From: Verrucomicrobia subdivision 6 bacterium
GTDB lineage: Bacteria > Verrucomicrobiota > Verrucomicrobiia > Methylacidiphilales > Verrucolacustridaceae
Direction of reading: 5' to 3'
Length of the DNA stretch: 42,553 nt
Assembly (NCBI GenBank): GCA_947466515.1
Contig: CANIEM010000010.1
Location: forward strand, 1-42,553
Shown: piece after piece, positions 1 to 7,982 of the stretch
How positions within the stretch are numbered: the stretch's first letter is position 1
Layout of the letters: each line of letters starts with the position of its first letter
The notes under the pieces: model-generated
Databases searched by the model: none
The model's input: only the letters and a program-made list of their open reading frames with translations
Told to the model about the DNA's origin: nothing
Position numbers and translations under genes: made by a program

Positions 1-73
1 AATCAATTTATCTCGTTCTCCTAGAGCAATTATTTTACGAAGCCCCTTGCATGAAATACCTATTTATTCGAAT

Positions 74-119
74 TAAAGGCCATTAAATAGGCATTAAAGA
101 CCCATTTAATAGGCCTTTA
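74..119. repeat. Imperfect inverted repeat in the left leader
   Basis: The arms 74-88 and 104-119 are reverse complements apart from a single extra base and are separated by 15 bases. The arms share TAAAGGCC and ATTAAAT. A related string, TAAATAGGCC, occurs at 17700-17709 near the other end of the island. The function is not known; it could be a protein-binding dyad or an element end. Confidence 0.6.
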
Positions 120-126
120 TTTAAAT

Positions 127-200
127 TTCCCGGTCAATTCCCGGTCGGGTTCCCGGTCAATTCTCGGTAAAATCACGGTCGGAGTCTCGGTCTGGAATGA
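127..200. repeat. CGGTC-iterated direct repeats
   Basis: CGGTC recurs roughly every 10-17 bases, mostly as (C/T)CCGGTCAA or TCTCGGT. The first 50 bases match, in reverse complement and with an 11-base gap, the segment at about 18184-18221. Clusters of this kind bind a repeat-reading protein in plasmid or phage origins and operators. No such role is shown here. Confidence 0.55.
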
Positions 201-381
201 TTTATTCTAGCCCGAATCAGCGCTTCTACCCTTGAAACAGTGCCTACAACCCCTCTGGAAAGGGTCTCAGGGGCTGATATTTGCGTGCGAAAGGGCAAAC
301 AGAGGCCAGAAAAGGGTTTTCGGTTCGTGGCAAGCTGCCGAGAACAAAGAATGGGGGGGCAGGACGCCTAGTCGAAGCGTG

Positions 382-394
382 GTAATTGTCCTAG
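382..394 (+). promoter_or_regulatory. 13-base motif upstream of the helicase gene (copy 1 of 3)
   Basis: GTAATTGTCCTAG lies 38 bases before the helicase start codon. The same 13-mer, with at most one mismatch, occurs at 4018-4030 and 4936-4948, each time just upstream of a gene of the same cluster. It contains the half-palindrome CCTAG. It may be an operator or part of a promoter; this is inferred from recurrence and position only. Confidence 0.5.
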
Positions 395-432
395 AGACTC
401 AGAGAAGATTTGGCATGATTGCATAAGGACTT

Positions 433-3400
433 ATGGATTTAGCCGCTTACCTTAAATACTGCCTCGGCTATGTAAAAATGAGTCGTGGGGCAGGAATGCT
501 GGGGAACGACAAGAAAGCCCAAGAGTTAGACAAAACCCGACTCAATCTTGTGGCACTCCTTAATCTTGATCAGGACGGCTTTAGCCCTGAACCGATTCAA
601 TTGCCCTTGTTCGAATCCTTGAATCCCAAGGACGTTACCGAGGAGCAAAAGAGTGCCTACAAAGAGGAACGTGATATTGCCCGGAATCTCGAAGATCTAA
701 GTGCGGACGCACGAAATAATCCATTTACCAAGCAACTAAGCCTTCGCTTCGGATATTTCAAAATCTCTCTCCCCAAGAATCCTGAGACCAATGATTCCGA
801 AGAGACCATCGATACCGCCCCTGAGCCTCTCGTAGAAGGGAAAGAAGGGGAGCTACCGCTCTTTTCGAAATCGAAACCTCGCAGCAGAAGTGCGGATAAC
901 GCTGAGATGAGCGAAATGGAGTTTCCTCTTTTCTCAGTTCAGATCCAAGTAGAGCGCACAAAATCTAAATTTGAGGTCACGGTTACGGATCCATCGATTG
1001 AAGTCCATCTCGGGGAACTTGAGCAGGTCCTGGAACCCAACAGCTACAGCGCTCTAGCTCAAAAGATGGGGGAGTACGAAACTGCTGGATCTTTTTCTCT
1101 CCCCCAGCCCGATATGGGGCAACTGCTCTCCTTTTGGGGTGAGGTGCGCTCTGTCTTGTCTCTTTCCCGCGCTCAATTCGACTCTGACTCCTTTCAACTC
1201 GAACGAATTAAACTAAGCCTCAATCCGCGCTCGAACTACTTTCTTTCAGACGACCTTCGCAAGCTGACCCTTTTAGATTCCTCTCAACTTGAAGGCACGG
1301 CCCTCAGCGCATGGACCTCCGACGAAGAGATGTTGATCCCCACAGAAGAGCCCTCTGAGCCCGAACTGTTTTTCCCTTTTCCATACGACAAGTATCAGGC
1401 GCGCATCCTTCGGCTCCTCGCTAATCGTGCGGGCGTCGTCCAAGGGCCCCCAGGCACAGGAAAATCGCAGAGTATCTGTAATATTATCTGTCACTTAGCC
1501 TCCCAAGGAAAAACTGTTCTTTTCGTGAGTCAAAAACCTCAAGCACTGAAAGTCGTCAAAGATCGATTGAAGTCACTGGGCATAAAAAATCTCTTTGGGT
1601 ATATCCCTAATCCTTCTTCGGAAATTCTGACGGAGGAAGATGAGTTGGATGGGGCAGGACCAGCCCTTGCCCGAGTTGCCACAGCGGCCTCCGTCATGGA
1701 GCAAACGGCGGGCCGAGATATCGATCCTGCCGCGGTGGTCAACGAAAGGGACGAGGCGAGAAAATTCCTGCAGGCTGATTTAGATAGAGAGCGGGAATAC
1801 TGCGTTCTCTTGGCCGAATTTGAGGGACTTGCGGCACAGAAGATGGAGATAGAAGATCCTGCTCTCTTTCTCTCAGCTTCCGTGGAATCGGTCGAAGCGG
1901 TGCGCGAAGCACGAAAACGGGCTGCCACGCTATCCAGTAAGGCCATCACGCTCGCGACTTGTGAAAACTACTCCTCATTCGATCCATCCTTTCGTGGTCT
2001 ATCGTGGCCGCCCGATCAGGCAAGTAGTGCCTTGGAGGCAATTCGAGCAGACTGGATGGCCTCTGGCCCCAAAGGGCAGAACCCAGGGAAAATGGCCCTT
2101 TGGTGGAACGATCGTCAGTGTCGCCGACGACAATCATCCTCTTGGTCCAAACTTCCCGCTGAGCTTGTCGCCTATCTGGAAACTCTGCTCACAAGATCGG
2201 AACCCAGAACCGTTGTAGCCGGATACCTCTTATCATTGCGGGACTACGCCATTGCCAAAGAGTGCCAACGCGAGGCTGCGGATGCAGAAGGCCAGGCCAT
2301 TGGATTGCTTCGTGCTCTTGGACTTTCTGAGGAGTCTTTTCTAGGAATGGAATCTCGTGTTAAGGAGGGGCAGAAGACCGAGGAGATTATTTCTTCCAAT
2401 CAGCGGCTACTGCAGTTGGAAAGCACTATCGCAGATAATTTGACGTCCAAAATCGATGCCGGTCCGGCTCGTGAAGTGTTGAAGACTTGCTCCGAGAAAC
2501 GGGCCGTGGCCATTTCGACCTGCCTAGGCAATCGTTTGAACGAACGCATCGTGCAAGCTCTACGCGGGGGTAGGCAAGTACGCGCGATTATCGCCCAGTT
2601 CGGCAAGGCTTTTGGGAAATCCAAACGAGCCTTTCGTACCTTCGACCGTCTACGCCGAGAGGTAGAGCAGTATAAGGTTATGCTCAACCTTCTCCCCGTT
2701 TGGATTATGGAGTTAGAGGATGCCAGCCGACTCCTCCCCCTCGAGCCCCACCTTTTCGACTACGTGATTTTAGATGAGGCCAGCCAATGCAATGTCGCCT
2801 ACGCGATGCCCAGCATGTTCCGAGCTGAGAAAGCTCTGTTCTTTGGCGACTCCTTGCAAATGAGGGACAGCACCACCCTTTTCCGCCGGAATCGCTCGTT
2901 TGAAGATTTGGCGAATTTGTTTCAAGTGCCTGATCCTCTAAGAATCAAAGCTTCAGAAGGGGAAATCCAATCTGTCCTTGATATTGCAGAGCAGAGGGGA
3001 CTGCCGATGACCGCCCTACAGTATCACTACCGGTCTCCCGCGGAATTGATTGGTTTTTCGAACGATAACTTTTACAAACCCCGCGGCCGACCACTCTTCC
3101 CGCTACGCCACACCTACACTACTTTTCAGGACACCCGTCGAATTATGCTCGTTCACAAGGTGGAGCAGGGGGGGGAGGATCAAGGGGAAAAATCCCTTAG
3201 GGAAAATGTGGCCGAGGCTCGATTTATTGTAGATCTGGTTAAAACAATTCGGCGGGATCCCAAGCTGGCCCAGCTCTCCATTGGGGTCCTTTCATTCTTT
3301 AATGATCAGGCTCGGTTAATGCGCAAAGCTTTGGAAGATGCAGGAGAAAAGGTGGACGGGCAAAATCTCAAGGTTGCCGTGATTGAAGGGATTCAAGGAG

Positions 3401-4005
3401 ACGAGAAGGACATTATTATTTATTCCTGCGTTATCCGGACACCGCAGGAGAAACGCCAATACCAGCCCTTAACTGGTGAGGGAGGGGATTTGAGAGCAGC
3501 TGCCTCCGCAGGCAGGGTTAATGTGGCCTTCTCCCGCGCTCGTTTGCAGGCGCACTGTGTTACATCTATGGAGCTGTCGGCTTTCCCAGAAGGTATTTGG
3601 TTGGGAAAATATTTGAATTACGCCGACAAGTACGGCCAACCCGCAGCTGTCCGAGAAGGACTCCAGCCCTTCGACTCGATATTTGAGGAGCAGTTCTATG
3701 CTGCCGCGGTGGGCGTGCTTGGACCTGAATTTGTTGTCCGGAATCAAGTGCCTAGCTGCGGGTTTAAGTTGGATTTCGTGATCTCTTCCTTGGCCACGGG
3801 TAGGGCCTTGGCCATCGAGTGCGATGGACCGATGCACTTCCAGGATGAAGGTGAAACCCTCTACGTTGCCAGTGATATGGAGAGGCAAGATGTACTGGAG
3901 CGGGCTGGTTGGGAATTCTACCGTCTACGATATTCAGACTGGCTGGTGCAGCGGGATAATCCACAGGGCATTATGAACGAGATTCGCAACGCTCTTACTA
4001 CCTAG
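433..4005 (+). CDS. UPF1-like SF1 helicase with C-terminal PD-(D/E)XK nuclease
   Basis: A 1190-residue cytoplasmic protein. Residues 338-345 form a Walker A loop (GPPGTGKS), 781-784 a DEAS Walker B box, 864-869 the YHYRSP motif of UPF1/Dna2-type helicases, and 1030-1037 NVAFSRAR motif VI. Together these give a COG1112-like (AAA_11/AAA_12) superfamily 1 helicase. The last 90 residues carry an MTES_1575/DUF559 Vsr-like nuclease: Asp1114, Glu1129-Cys-Asp1131, His1135, then an Arg-rich helix and AGW at 1158-1160. The long insert at about 400-740 is helical and unassigned. Start: ATG 433 with AAGGA three bases upstream; Met16 is an alternative. Such helicase-nuclease fusions are typical of defence islands, and it stands just upstream of a type I restriction locus. 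The substrate (DNA or RNA) and any anti-phage role are inferred. Confidence 0.88.
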   Translation: MDLAAYLKYCLGYVKMSRGAGMLGNDKKAQELDKTRLNLVALLNLDQDGFSPEPIQLPLFESLNPKDVTEEQKSAYKEERDIARNLEDLSADARNNPFTKQLSLRFGYFKISLPKNPETNDSEETIDTAPEPLVEGKEGELPLFSKSKPRSRSADNAEMSEMEFPLFSVQIQVERTKSKFEVTVTDPSIEVHLGELEQVLEPNSYSALAQKMGEYETAGSFSLPQPDMGQLLSFWGEVRSVLSLSRAQFDSDSFQLERIKLSLNPRSNYFLSDDLRKLTLLDSSQLEGTALSAWTSDEEMLIPTEEPSEPELFFPFPYDKYQARILRLLANRAGVVQGPPGTGKSQSICNIICHLASQGKTVLFVSQKPQALKVVKDRLKSLGIKNLFGYIPNPSSEILTEEDELDGAGPALARVATAASVMEQTAGRDIDPAAVVNERDEARKFLQADLDREREYCVLLAEFEGLAAQKMEIEDPALFLSASVESVEAVREARKRAATLSSKAITLATCENYSSFDPSFRGLSWPPDQASSALEAIRADWMASGPKGQNPGKMALWWNDRQCRRRQSSSWSKLPAELVAYLETLLTRSEPRTVVAGYLLSLRDYAIAKECQREAADAEGQAIGLLRALGLSEESFLGMESRVKEGQKTEEIISSNQRLLQLESTIADNLTSKIDAGPAREVLKTCSEKRAVAISTCLGNRLNERIVQALRGGRQVRAIIAQFGKAFGKSKRAFRTFDRLRREVEQYKVMLNLLPVWIMELEDASRLLPLEPHLFDYVILDEASQCNVAYAMPSMFRAEKALFFGDSLQMRDSTTLFRRNRSFEDLANLFQVPDPLRIKASEGEIQSVLDIAEQRGLPMTALQYHYRSPAELIGFSNDNFYKPRGRPLFPLRHTYTTFQDTRRIMLVHKVEQGGEDQGEKSLRENVAEARFIVDLVKTIRRDPKLAQLSIGVLSFFNDQARLMRKALEDAGEKVDGQNLKVAVIEGIQGDEKDIIIYSCVIRTPQEKRQYQPLTGEGGDLRAAASAGRVNVAFSRARLQAHCVTSMELSAFPEGIWLGKYLNYADKYGQPAAVREGLQPFDSIFEEQFYAAAVGVLGPEFVVRNQVPSCGFKLDFVISSLATGRALAIECDGPMHFQDEGETLYVASDMERQDVLERAGWEFYRLRYSDWLVQRDNPQGIMNEIRNALTT

Positions 4006-4017
4006 TTCCCTAGCCCT

Positions 4018-4030
4018 GTATTTGTCCTAG
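4018..4030 (+). promoter_or_regulatory. 13-base motif (copy 2 of 3)
   Basis: GTATTTGTCCTAG differs from the other two copies at one base. It begins 12 bases after the helicase stop codon and ends 26 bases before the zinc-ribbon gene, so it separates two otherwise tightly packed genes. This suggests the downstream pair has its own control signal. Confidence 0.5.
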
Positions 4031-4056
4031 GGGGCGGGTAAGATGTTCGTTAAACG

Positions 4057-4350
4057 ATGGGGTCTGCCTACAGCTACAAATGCACGAATTCCGAGTGTGG
4101 TTACGAAAACACAATCTCGGGAGGGAAGGACTGTGGATTTTGCGGAGTGGTCGAGTCGATGGTGTGCCTGGACTGCAAGGAGTTGATGAATGTGCTGACG
4201 GCGCCTGCACCGGATCTAAAACCCATCAAGCCGAGGTGCGATGAGTGCAAAGGGCAAAACCTGAAGAAATTCTATCCCGGCAGGACTGGTTGTCCCAAGT
4301 GCAGATCGAAAATGAAGCAAGATCCTGATTCTATGGTTATGTGGGACTAA
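4057..4350 (+). CDS. Small multi-zinc-ribbon protein
   Basis: A 97-residue, probably cytoplasmic protein with four cysteine pairs: Cys9/Cys14, Cys26-GF-Cys29, a VCLDC pair near residue 39, and CDEC and CPKC pairs in the C-terminal half. The spacing is that of two zinc ribbons, as in nucleic-acid-binding or adaptor proteins. No catalytic motif is visible. It follows the helicase by 51 bases and is followed by the DUF6232-like gene with a two-base gap, so the latter two are almost certainly co-transcribed. No good ribosome-binding site precedes ATG 4057. A role as an accessory or nucleic-acid-sensing subunit of the neighbouring helicase is a guess from position. Confidence 0.75.
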   Translation: MGSAYSYKCTNSECGYENTISGGKDCGFCGVVESMVCLDCKELMNVLTAPAPDLKPIKPRCDECKGQNLKKFYPGRTGCPKCRSKMKQDPDSMVMWD

Positions 4351-4352
4351 TC

Positions 4353-4910
4353 ATGAGCCAACTCATTAGCCGTTCAGTAGGTGGCTCGGGGGGCAGAACG
4401 CTGCCTCCAGAAGAGCAGGGTGGTGATGAAGGAGGCGACTGGAGCGGAGGGGAGAAGGTTTTCTTTGATGATGGGCAGGTGAGGGTGACGGAGTCGTTGG
4501 TGACGATTGGGCATCCATGGAACAAGGCGTTTGCAGTTCGGGAAATCACCTCAGTGACGTATGGGAAAAATAAGTCGAACGATCTGGGTGCTTCACTTTT
4601 GCGAACAGTGGGTTGGTTAGCGTTGGGATTTGGGCTTCTGATGGGCTTAGGTGGATTTATCCCTGGACTGGTCTTCGGACTTTTTGTGGGAGTAGGCCTG
4701 CTCTTCGGAAGTCGTTTAAAAAATGCGGCCTATAGCGTGACGCTCAGCACCGGCGGCTTTTGGCAGACGGAGTACCTGAGCAGTAAGTCGCTGAAATGGT
4801 GTGAAGCCGTGGCTTTGGCTGTTCAGCAGGCGATTGCTTACAAGCCGGAACCGCCTTCGAACGATGGGGGGCAGTTTATCCCAGCTCCGCAAAGTAGGCT
4901 GAGGAATTAG
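4353..4910 (+). CDS. DUF6232-like two-helix membrane protein
   Basis: About 185 residues. A hydrophilic N-terminus rich in Gly and Glu is followed by a pattern typical of DUF6232 proteins: FFDDGQVRVTESLVTIG, then AVREITSVTYG. Next come two adjoining hydrophobic segments at about 82-125 with glycine-rich turns (LGFGLLMGLGG, LVFGLFVGVG) and a beta-rich C-terminal part. It is probably an inner-membrane protein with both ends in the cytoplasm. ATG 4353 is preferred because GGGA lies eight bases upstream; an in-frame ATG at 4341 would overlap the preceding gene by ten bases. Function is unknown. The domain assignment rests on recalled pattern only. Confidence 0.7.
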   Translation: MSQLISRSVGGSGGRTLPPEEQGGDEGGDWSGGEKVFFDDGQVRVTESLVTIGHPWNKAFAVREITSVTYGKNKSNDLGASLLRTVGWLALGFGLLMGLGGFIPGLVFGLFVGVGLLFGSRLKNAAYSVTLSTGGFWQTEYLSSKSLKWCEAVALAVQQAIAYKPEPPSNDGGQFIPAPQSRLRN

Positions 4911-4935
4911 TGCAAAGAATCTTTGGGGTAACCCC

Positions 4936-4948
4936 GTAATTGTCCTAG
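4936..4948 (+). promoter_or_regulatory. 13-base motif (copy 3 of 3)
   Basis: GTAATTGTCCTAG, identical to the copy at 382-394, ends 10 bases before the start codon of the 62-residue gene. The G-run that follows it may double as that gene's ribosome-binding site. Confidence 0.5.
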
Positions 4949-4958
4949 GGGGGATGGG

Positions 4959-5147
4959 ATGATTTTGCGTATGAATCAAAATAATGAATTCAAAAAGCGT
5001 GCAGGTGGAAGCAGGAACAGTGAGGTGCAGATGAGAAAGGCGCTTCACGACATTATTCGGCTGGTGGAAGGCTGGGTCGATTCGGATGCAAGTAAGGCCG
5101 AGGCCACGATGCTTAAGATTCTGAATACGGCGCTGGAGGTTGTATGA
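4959..5147 (+). CDS. Small helical protein, 62 residues, unknown function
   Basis: It is predicted to be cytoplasmic and mostly alpha-helical, with a basic N-terminus (KKRAGGSRN) and an amphipathic second half (ALHDIIRLVEGWVDSD, then a helix to the end). It is not recognised. ATG 4959 is preceded by a run of six G that can act as a ribosome-binding site; ATG 4971 is an alternative. The upstream 13-base motif shared with the helicase and zinc-ribbon genes is the main reason to accept it as real. It could be a small subunit or regulator of this cluster. Confidence 0.55.
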   Translation: MILRMNQNNEFKKRAGGSRNSEVQMRKALHDIIRLVEGWVDSDASKAEATMLKILNTALEVV

Positions 5148-5157
5148 GGGAGATGAA

Positions 5158-5316
5158 GGGATTAAGGGGTTATGGGATTAAGGGGTTAAGGAAAACGATT
5201 TTGAATGCTGGATTCTTAATTCTTGATTGGAGAGGTGATTGCTCACGCCAAGGACGCCAAGGTCGGAAAGCCCCGACGCGGGTCGGGGCGCAGACGCGGG
5301 GGTTATGGGATTAAGG
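5158..5316. repeat. Short direct repeats between the helicase cluster and hsdM
   Basis: GGGATTAAGGGGTTA is repeated in tandem at 5158-5191, and a third copy (GGGGTTATGGGATTAAGG) lies at 5299-5316. Between them is a GATTCTTAATTCTTGATT stretch that belongs to a dispersed A/T-rich repeat seen elsewhere in the window. The copies look like low-complexity intergenic filler rather than a site with a clear role. Confidence 0.5.
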
Positions 5317-5370
5317 CATGATAGGTTAAGGAATTAGCGGTCTAGCTTCCGAAAGGGAATTTCGGCATAA

Positions 5371-6837
5371 ATGAGTTGTATGTTCGAACAAGCTTTTAAG
5401 AACATTGATGATGTCCTCTGGAAGGATGCTGGCTGTACCAGTGAGCTCGATTACACGGAGCAGACCTCCTGGCTTCTGTTCCTCAAGTATTTGGACGGGC
5501 TTGAGCACGAAAAGTCACTGGCCGCAAAGTTAGCAGGAAAATCCCATTCCCATATTCTCGACAAAGCCTACCGCTGGGAAGTCTGGGCCGCGCCCAAAGG
5601 CGAAGATGGCAAGATCGATCACAACGTCGCGCTGACAGGGGATGACCTGGTCACTTTTGTTAACACCAAGCTCTTCCCCTACCTGCATGGCTTTAAGCAG
5701 AAGGCCACAGGCCCGAACACGATCGAATACAAGATCGGCGAAATATTCGGCGAGATTAGGAACCGTATCCAGAGTGGCTACACCTTGCGCGATGTCGTCG
5801 ACCACGTTGACGAGCTCCGCTTCCAGTCCCAAAACGAGAAGCACGAACTCTCCCACCTTTATGAGACCAAGATCAAAAACATGGGCAACGCCGGGAAGAA
5901 TGGTGGTGAGTATTACACGCCGCGCCCGCTCATCCGTGCCATCGTCGCTGTCACGGCTCCAAAACTCGGTGAGACCATCTGCGACCCCGCCGTAGGCTCT
6001 GCTGGATTCCTCTGCGAAACCTTCGAATACCTTCGGGCCCAGAACCCCAAGCGCACCGTTACCCAGGACCGCACCCTGCAAGAGCGCACTTTCTACGGAA
6101 AGGAAAAGAAGTCCCTCGCCTACGTCATCGCGATCATGAACATGATTTTGCACGGTATCGAGGCGCCAAACATCATCCACACCAATACCCTTACCGAGAA
6201 CCTGGCCGACGTGCAGGAAAAAGACCGCTTCGACATCATCGTCGCCAATCCGCCTTTCGGCGGCAAAGAGCGCAGGGAGGTACAGCAAAACTTCCCCATC
6301 CGCACCGGTGAGACCGCATTCCTCTTCCTTCAGCACTTCATCAAAATCCTCAAGGCCGGTGGCCGTGCTGGCATCGTCATCAAGAACACCTTTCTCTCCA
6401 ACACCGACAACGCCTCCGTCAGTCTGCGCCAGAAACTCATCGGGGAGTGCAACCTCCACACCGTGCTCGACTGCCCCGGCGGCACGTTTATCGGCGCGGG
6501 CGTGAAGACCGTCGTGCTCTTCTTTGAGAAAGGCACGAAGACGCGCAAGGTCTGGTTCTACCAGCTCGACCCCGGTCGCAACATGGGGAAGACCAACCCG
6601 CTTAACGACGCCGACCTCGCCGAGTTCATCGAGCTTCAGAAGACCAAAGCCGACTCGCCCAAAAGCTGGAGCGTGGACGTGGCGGCCATCGACCCGAAGA
6701 CCTTTGATTTGTCCGTGAAGAACCCCAACGGCGGCGAGGAGGTCGCGCACCGAAGCCCGCAGGAAATCATGGACGAAATCGCCACGCTGGACGCCGAGAG
6801 CGCGGAAGTGCTGGGCAACATCAAGGCGCTGCTATGA
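5371..6837 (+). CDS. hsdM: Type I restriction-modification DNA methyltransferase subunit M
   Basis: A 488-residue N6-adenine methyltransferase that, with HsdS, methylates the recognition site using S-adenosylmethionine. The N-terminal helical domain ends near residue 165. YYTPRPL (about 179-185) precedes motif I, DPAVGSAGF at 205-213, a variant of the usual DPACGTGGF. Motif IV, NPPFGG, is at 293-298. Length and sequence resemble EcoAI/EcoEI-type (type IB) HsdM. ATG 5371 is used; ATG 5380 (MFEQAFKNIDD) is the more usual family start. The stop overlaps hsdS by four bases (ATGA). G+C is visibly higher than in the flanking genes, with strong C/G at third positions, which suggests separate ancestry. 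Confidence 0.95.
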   Translation: MSCMFEQAFKNIDDVLWKDAGCTSELDYTEQTSWLLFLKYLDGLEHEKSLAAKLAGKSHSHILDKAYRWEVWAAPKGEDGKIDHNVALTGDDLVTFVNTKLFPYLHGFKQKATGPNTIEYKIGEIFGEIRNRIQSGYTLRDVVDHVDELRFQSQNEKHELSHLYETKIKNMGNAGKNGGEYYTPRPLIRAIVAVTAPKLGETICDPAVGSAGFLCETFEYLRAQNPKRTVTQDRTLQERTFYGKEKKSLAYVIAIMNMILHGIEAPNIIHTNTLTENLADVQEKDRFDIIVANPPFGGKERREVQQNFPIRTGETAFLFLQHFIKILKAGGRAGIVIKNTFLSNTDNASVSLRQKLIGECNLHTVLDCPGGTFIGAGVKTVVLFFEKGTKTRKVWFYQLDPGRNMGKTNPLNDADLAEFIELQKTKADSPKSWSVDVAAIDPKTFDLSVKNPNGGEEVAHRSPQEIMDEIATLDAESAEVLGNIKALL

Positions 6838-7979
6838 AGAAGGGGTGGCCAACTGTGCCTCTTGGCGAGCTTTGCGACGTGCTCGACAACAAGCGTAAGC
6901 CAATCACCAAGCGAGACCGCGAGACCGGAGAATATCCATACTACGGCGCTACTGGGATAAAGGACTATGTGTCAGGATACATTTTCGACGAACCACTGGT
7001 GCTCGTTGGCGAAGATGGCGCAAAGTGGGCTTCTGGTGATCAAACGGCGTTCGCTGTCGAAGGTAAGTGTTGGGTTAATAATCATGCCCATGTTCTAAGG
7101 CCACATCGCACACGGCTCATCGATAACTGGCTTATACATTTCTTTTTCTACTCCGATTTATCGGAGTTCGTTTCAGGCCTGACCGTCCCCAAGCTCAATC
7201 AGGGCAATCTTCGTGAAATCCCAATTCCGCTTCCACCCCTGGCCGAGCAGCAGCGGATCGTCGGACTGCTGGACGAAGCGTTTGATGGCCTCGCCACCGC
7301 CAAAGCCAACGCCGAAAAGAACCTCCAAAACTCCCGCGCCCTCTTCGAAAGCCACCTCCAATCCGTCTTCACCCAGCGCGGACCGGGGTGGGTGGAGACG
7401 ACCATCGGAGAAGTCGCCAACGTATTCGACGGTCCTCATGCAACGCCGAAGACTGTTGATGCAGGTCCGGTATTTCTCGGAATCAGCGCTCTTCAAGATG
7501 GCAAGATCAACCTTGGAGAGACACGCCATGTGACTCCTGAAGATTTCCGGCATTGGACGCGTCGCGTTAAACCGCAGGTTGAAGACGTCGTGTTTTCATA
7601 CGAAACTCGGCTTGGTCAGGCAGCGATTATTCCGCATGGTCTCGAATGTTGTCTTGGCAGGCGCATGGCCCTTGTTCGTCCGAATCGAAAGCGACTCGAC
7701 CCTCGATTCTTCGTCTATCAATACATCTCTCCACCGTTTCGAGCGTTTCTCGATAGCAAGACAGTTCGAGGTGCGACGGTTGATCGAATCGCGCTCAAAG
7801 AATTTCCCTCATTTCCAATCAGCCTTCCGAAGTTGGATGAACAAGAACAGATGGCAGACCAGTTTGAATCCCTCCGCGAAGAAACCCAACGCCTCGCCCG
7901 CCTCTACGAGCGGAAGCAAGCCGCGCTGGAGGCGTTGAAGAAGTCGCTGCTGCACCAAGCCTTCACCGGAGAACTCTAA
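6834..7979 (+). CDS. hsdS: Type I restriction-modification specificity subunit S
   Basis: A 381-residue sequence-recognition subunit of the methylase and restriction complexes. It has two target-recognition domains, about 5-135 and 185-330, each followed by a conserved helix: LAEQQRIVGLLDEAF at 136-150 and LDEQEQMADQFESL at 334-347. The tail runs ERKQAALEALKKSLLHQAFTG. The recognition domains are more A/T-rich than the helices, as expected for parts exchanged by recombination. It overlaps hsdM by ATGA. Its 3' end has two degraded relatives further down the locus (near 8942-9004 and 9893-10003). The target sequence cannot be deduced from the protein by eye. Confidence 0.95.
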   Translation: MKKGWPTVPLGELCDVLDNKRKPITKRDRETGEYPYYGATGIKDYVSGYIFDEPLVLVGEDGAKWASGDQTAFAVEGKCWVNNHAHVLRPHRTRLIDNWLIHFFFYSDLSEFVSGLTVPKLNQGNLREIPIPLPPLAEQQRIVGLLDEAFDGLATAKANAEKNLQNSRALFESHLQSVFTQRGPGWVETTIGEVANVFDGPHATPKTVDAGPVFLGISALQDGKINLGETRHVTPEDFRHWTRRVKPQVEDVVFSYETRLGQAAIIPHGLECCLGRRMALVRPNRKRLDPRFFVYQYISPPFRAFLDSKTVRGATVDRIALKEFPSFPISLPKLDEQEQMADQFESLREETQRLARLYERKQAALEALKKSLLHQAFTGEL

Positions 7980-7982
7980 TTC

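Larger units (their letters stand above)
1..432. other. Non-coding, repeat-rich leader of the defence island
   Basis: No convincing gene is visible. An A/T-rich inverted repeat lies at 74-119: the arms at 74-88 and 104-119 both read TAAAGGCC then ATTAAAT, with one extra base in one arm. From 127 to 200 the sequence iterates CGGTC (CCCGGTCAA, CTCGGT, CACGGTC, CTCGGTC) about eight times. A 64-codon frame opening with TTG at 232 has no recognisable protein character and is not called. The segment ends with the 13-base motif at 382-394 and a ribosome-binding site AAGGA at 426-430 for the helicase gene. Confidence 0.6.

Noticed and set aside
232-426. A 64-codon frame upstream of the helicase
   Set aside because: It starts with TTG, overlaps the regulatory motif, has no ribosome-binding site and no recognisable protein pattern.
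5530-6750. A 406-codon frame opposite hsdM
   Set aside because: It is the antisense of a G+C-rich gene with strong third-position bias. The protein is a Val/Asp/Gly-rich mirror of hsdM without motifs, and hsdM itself is certain.
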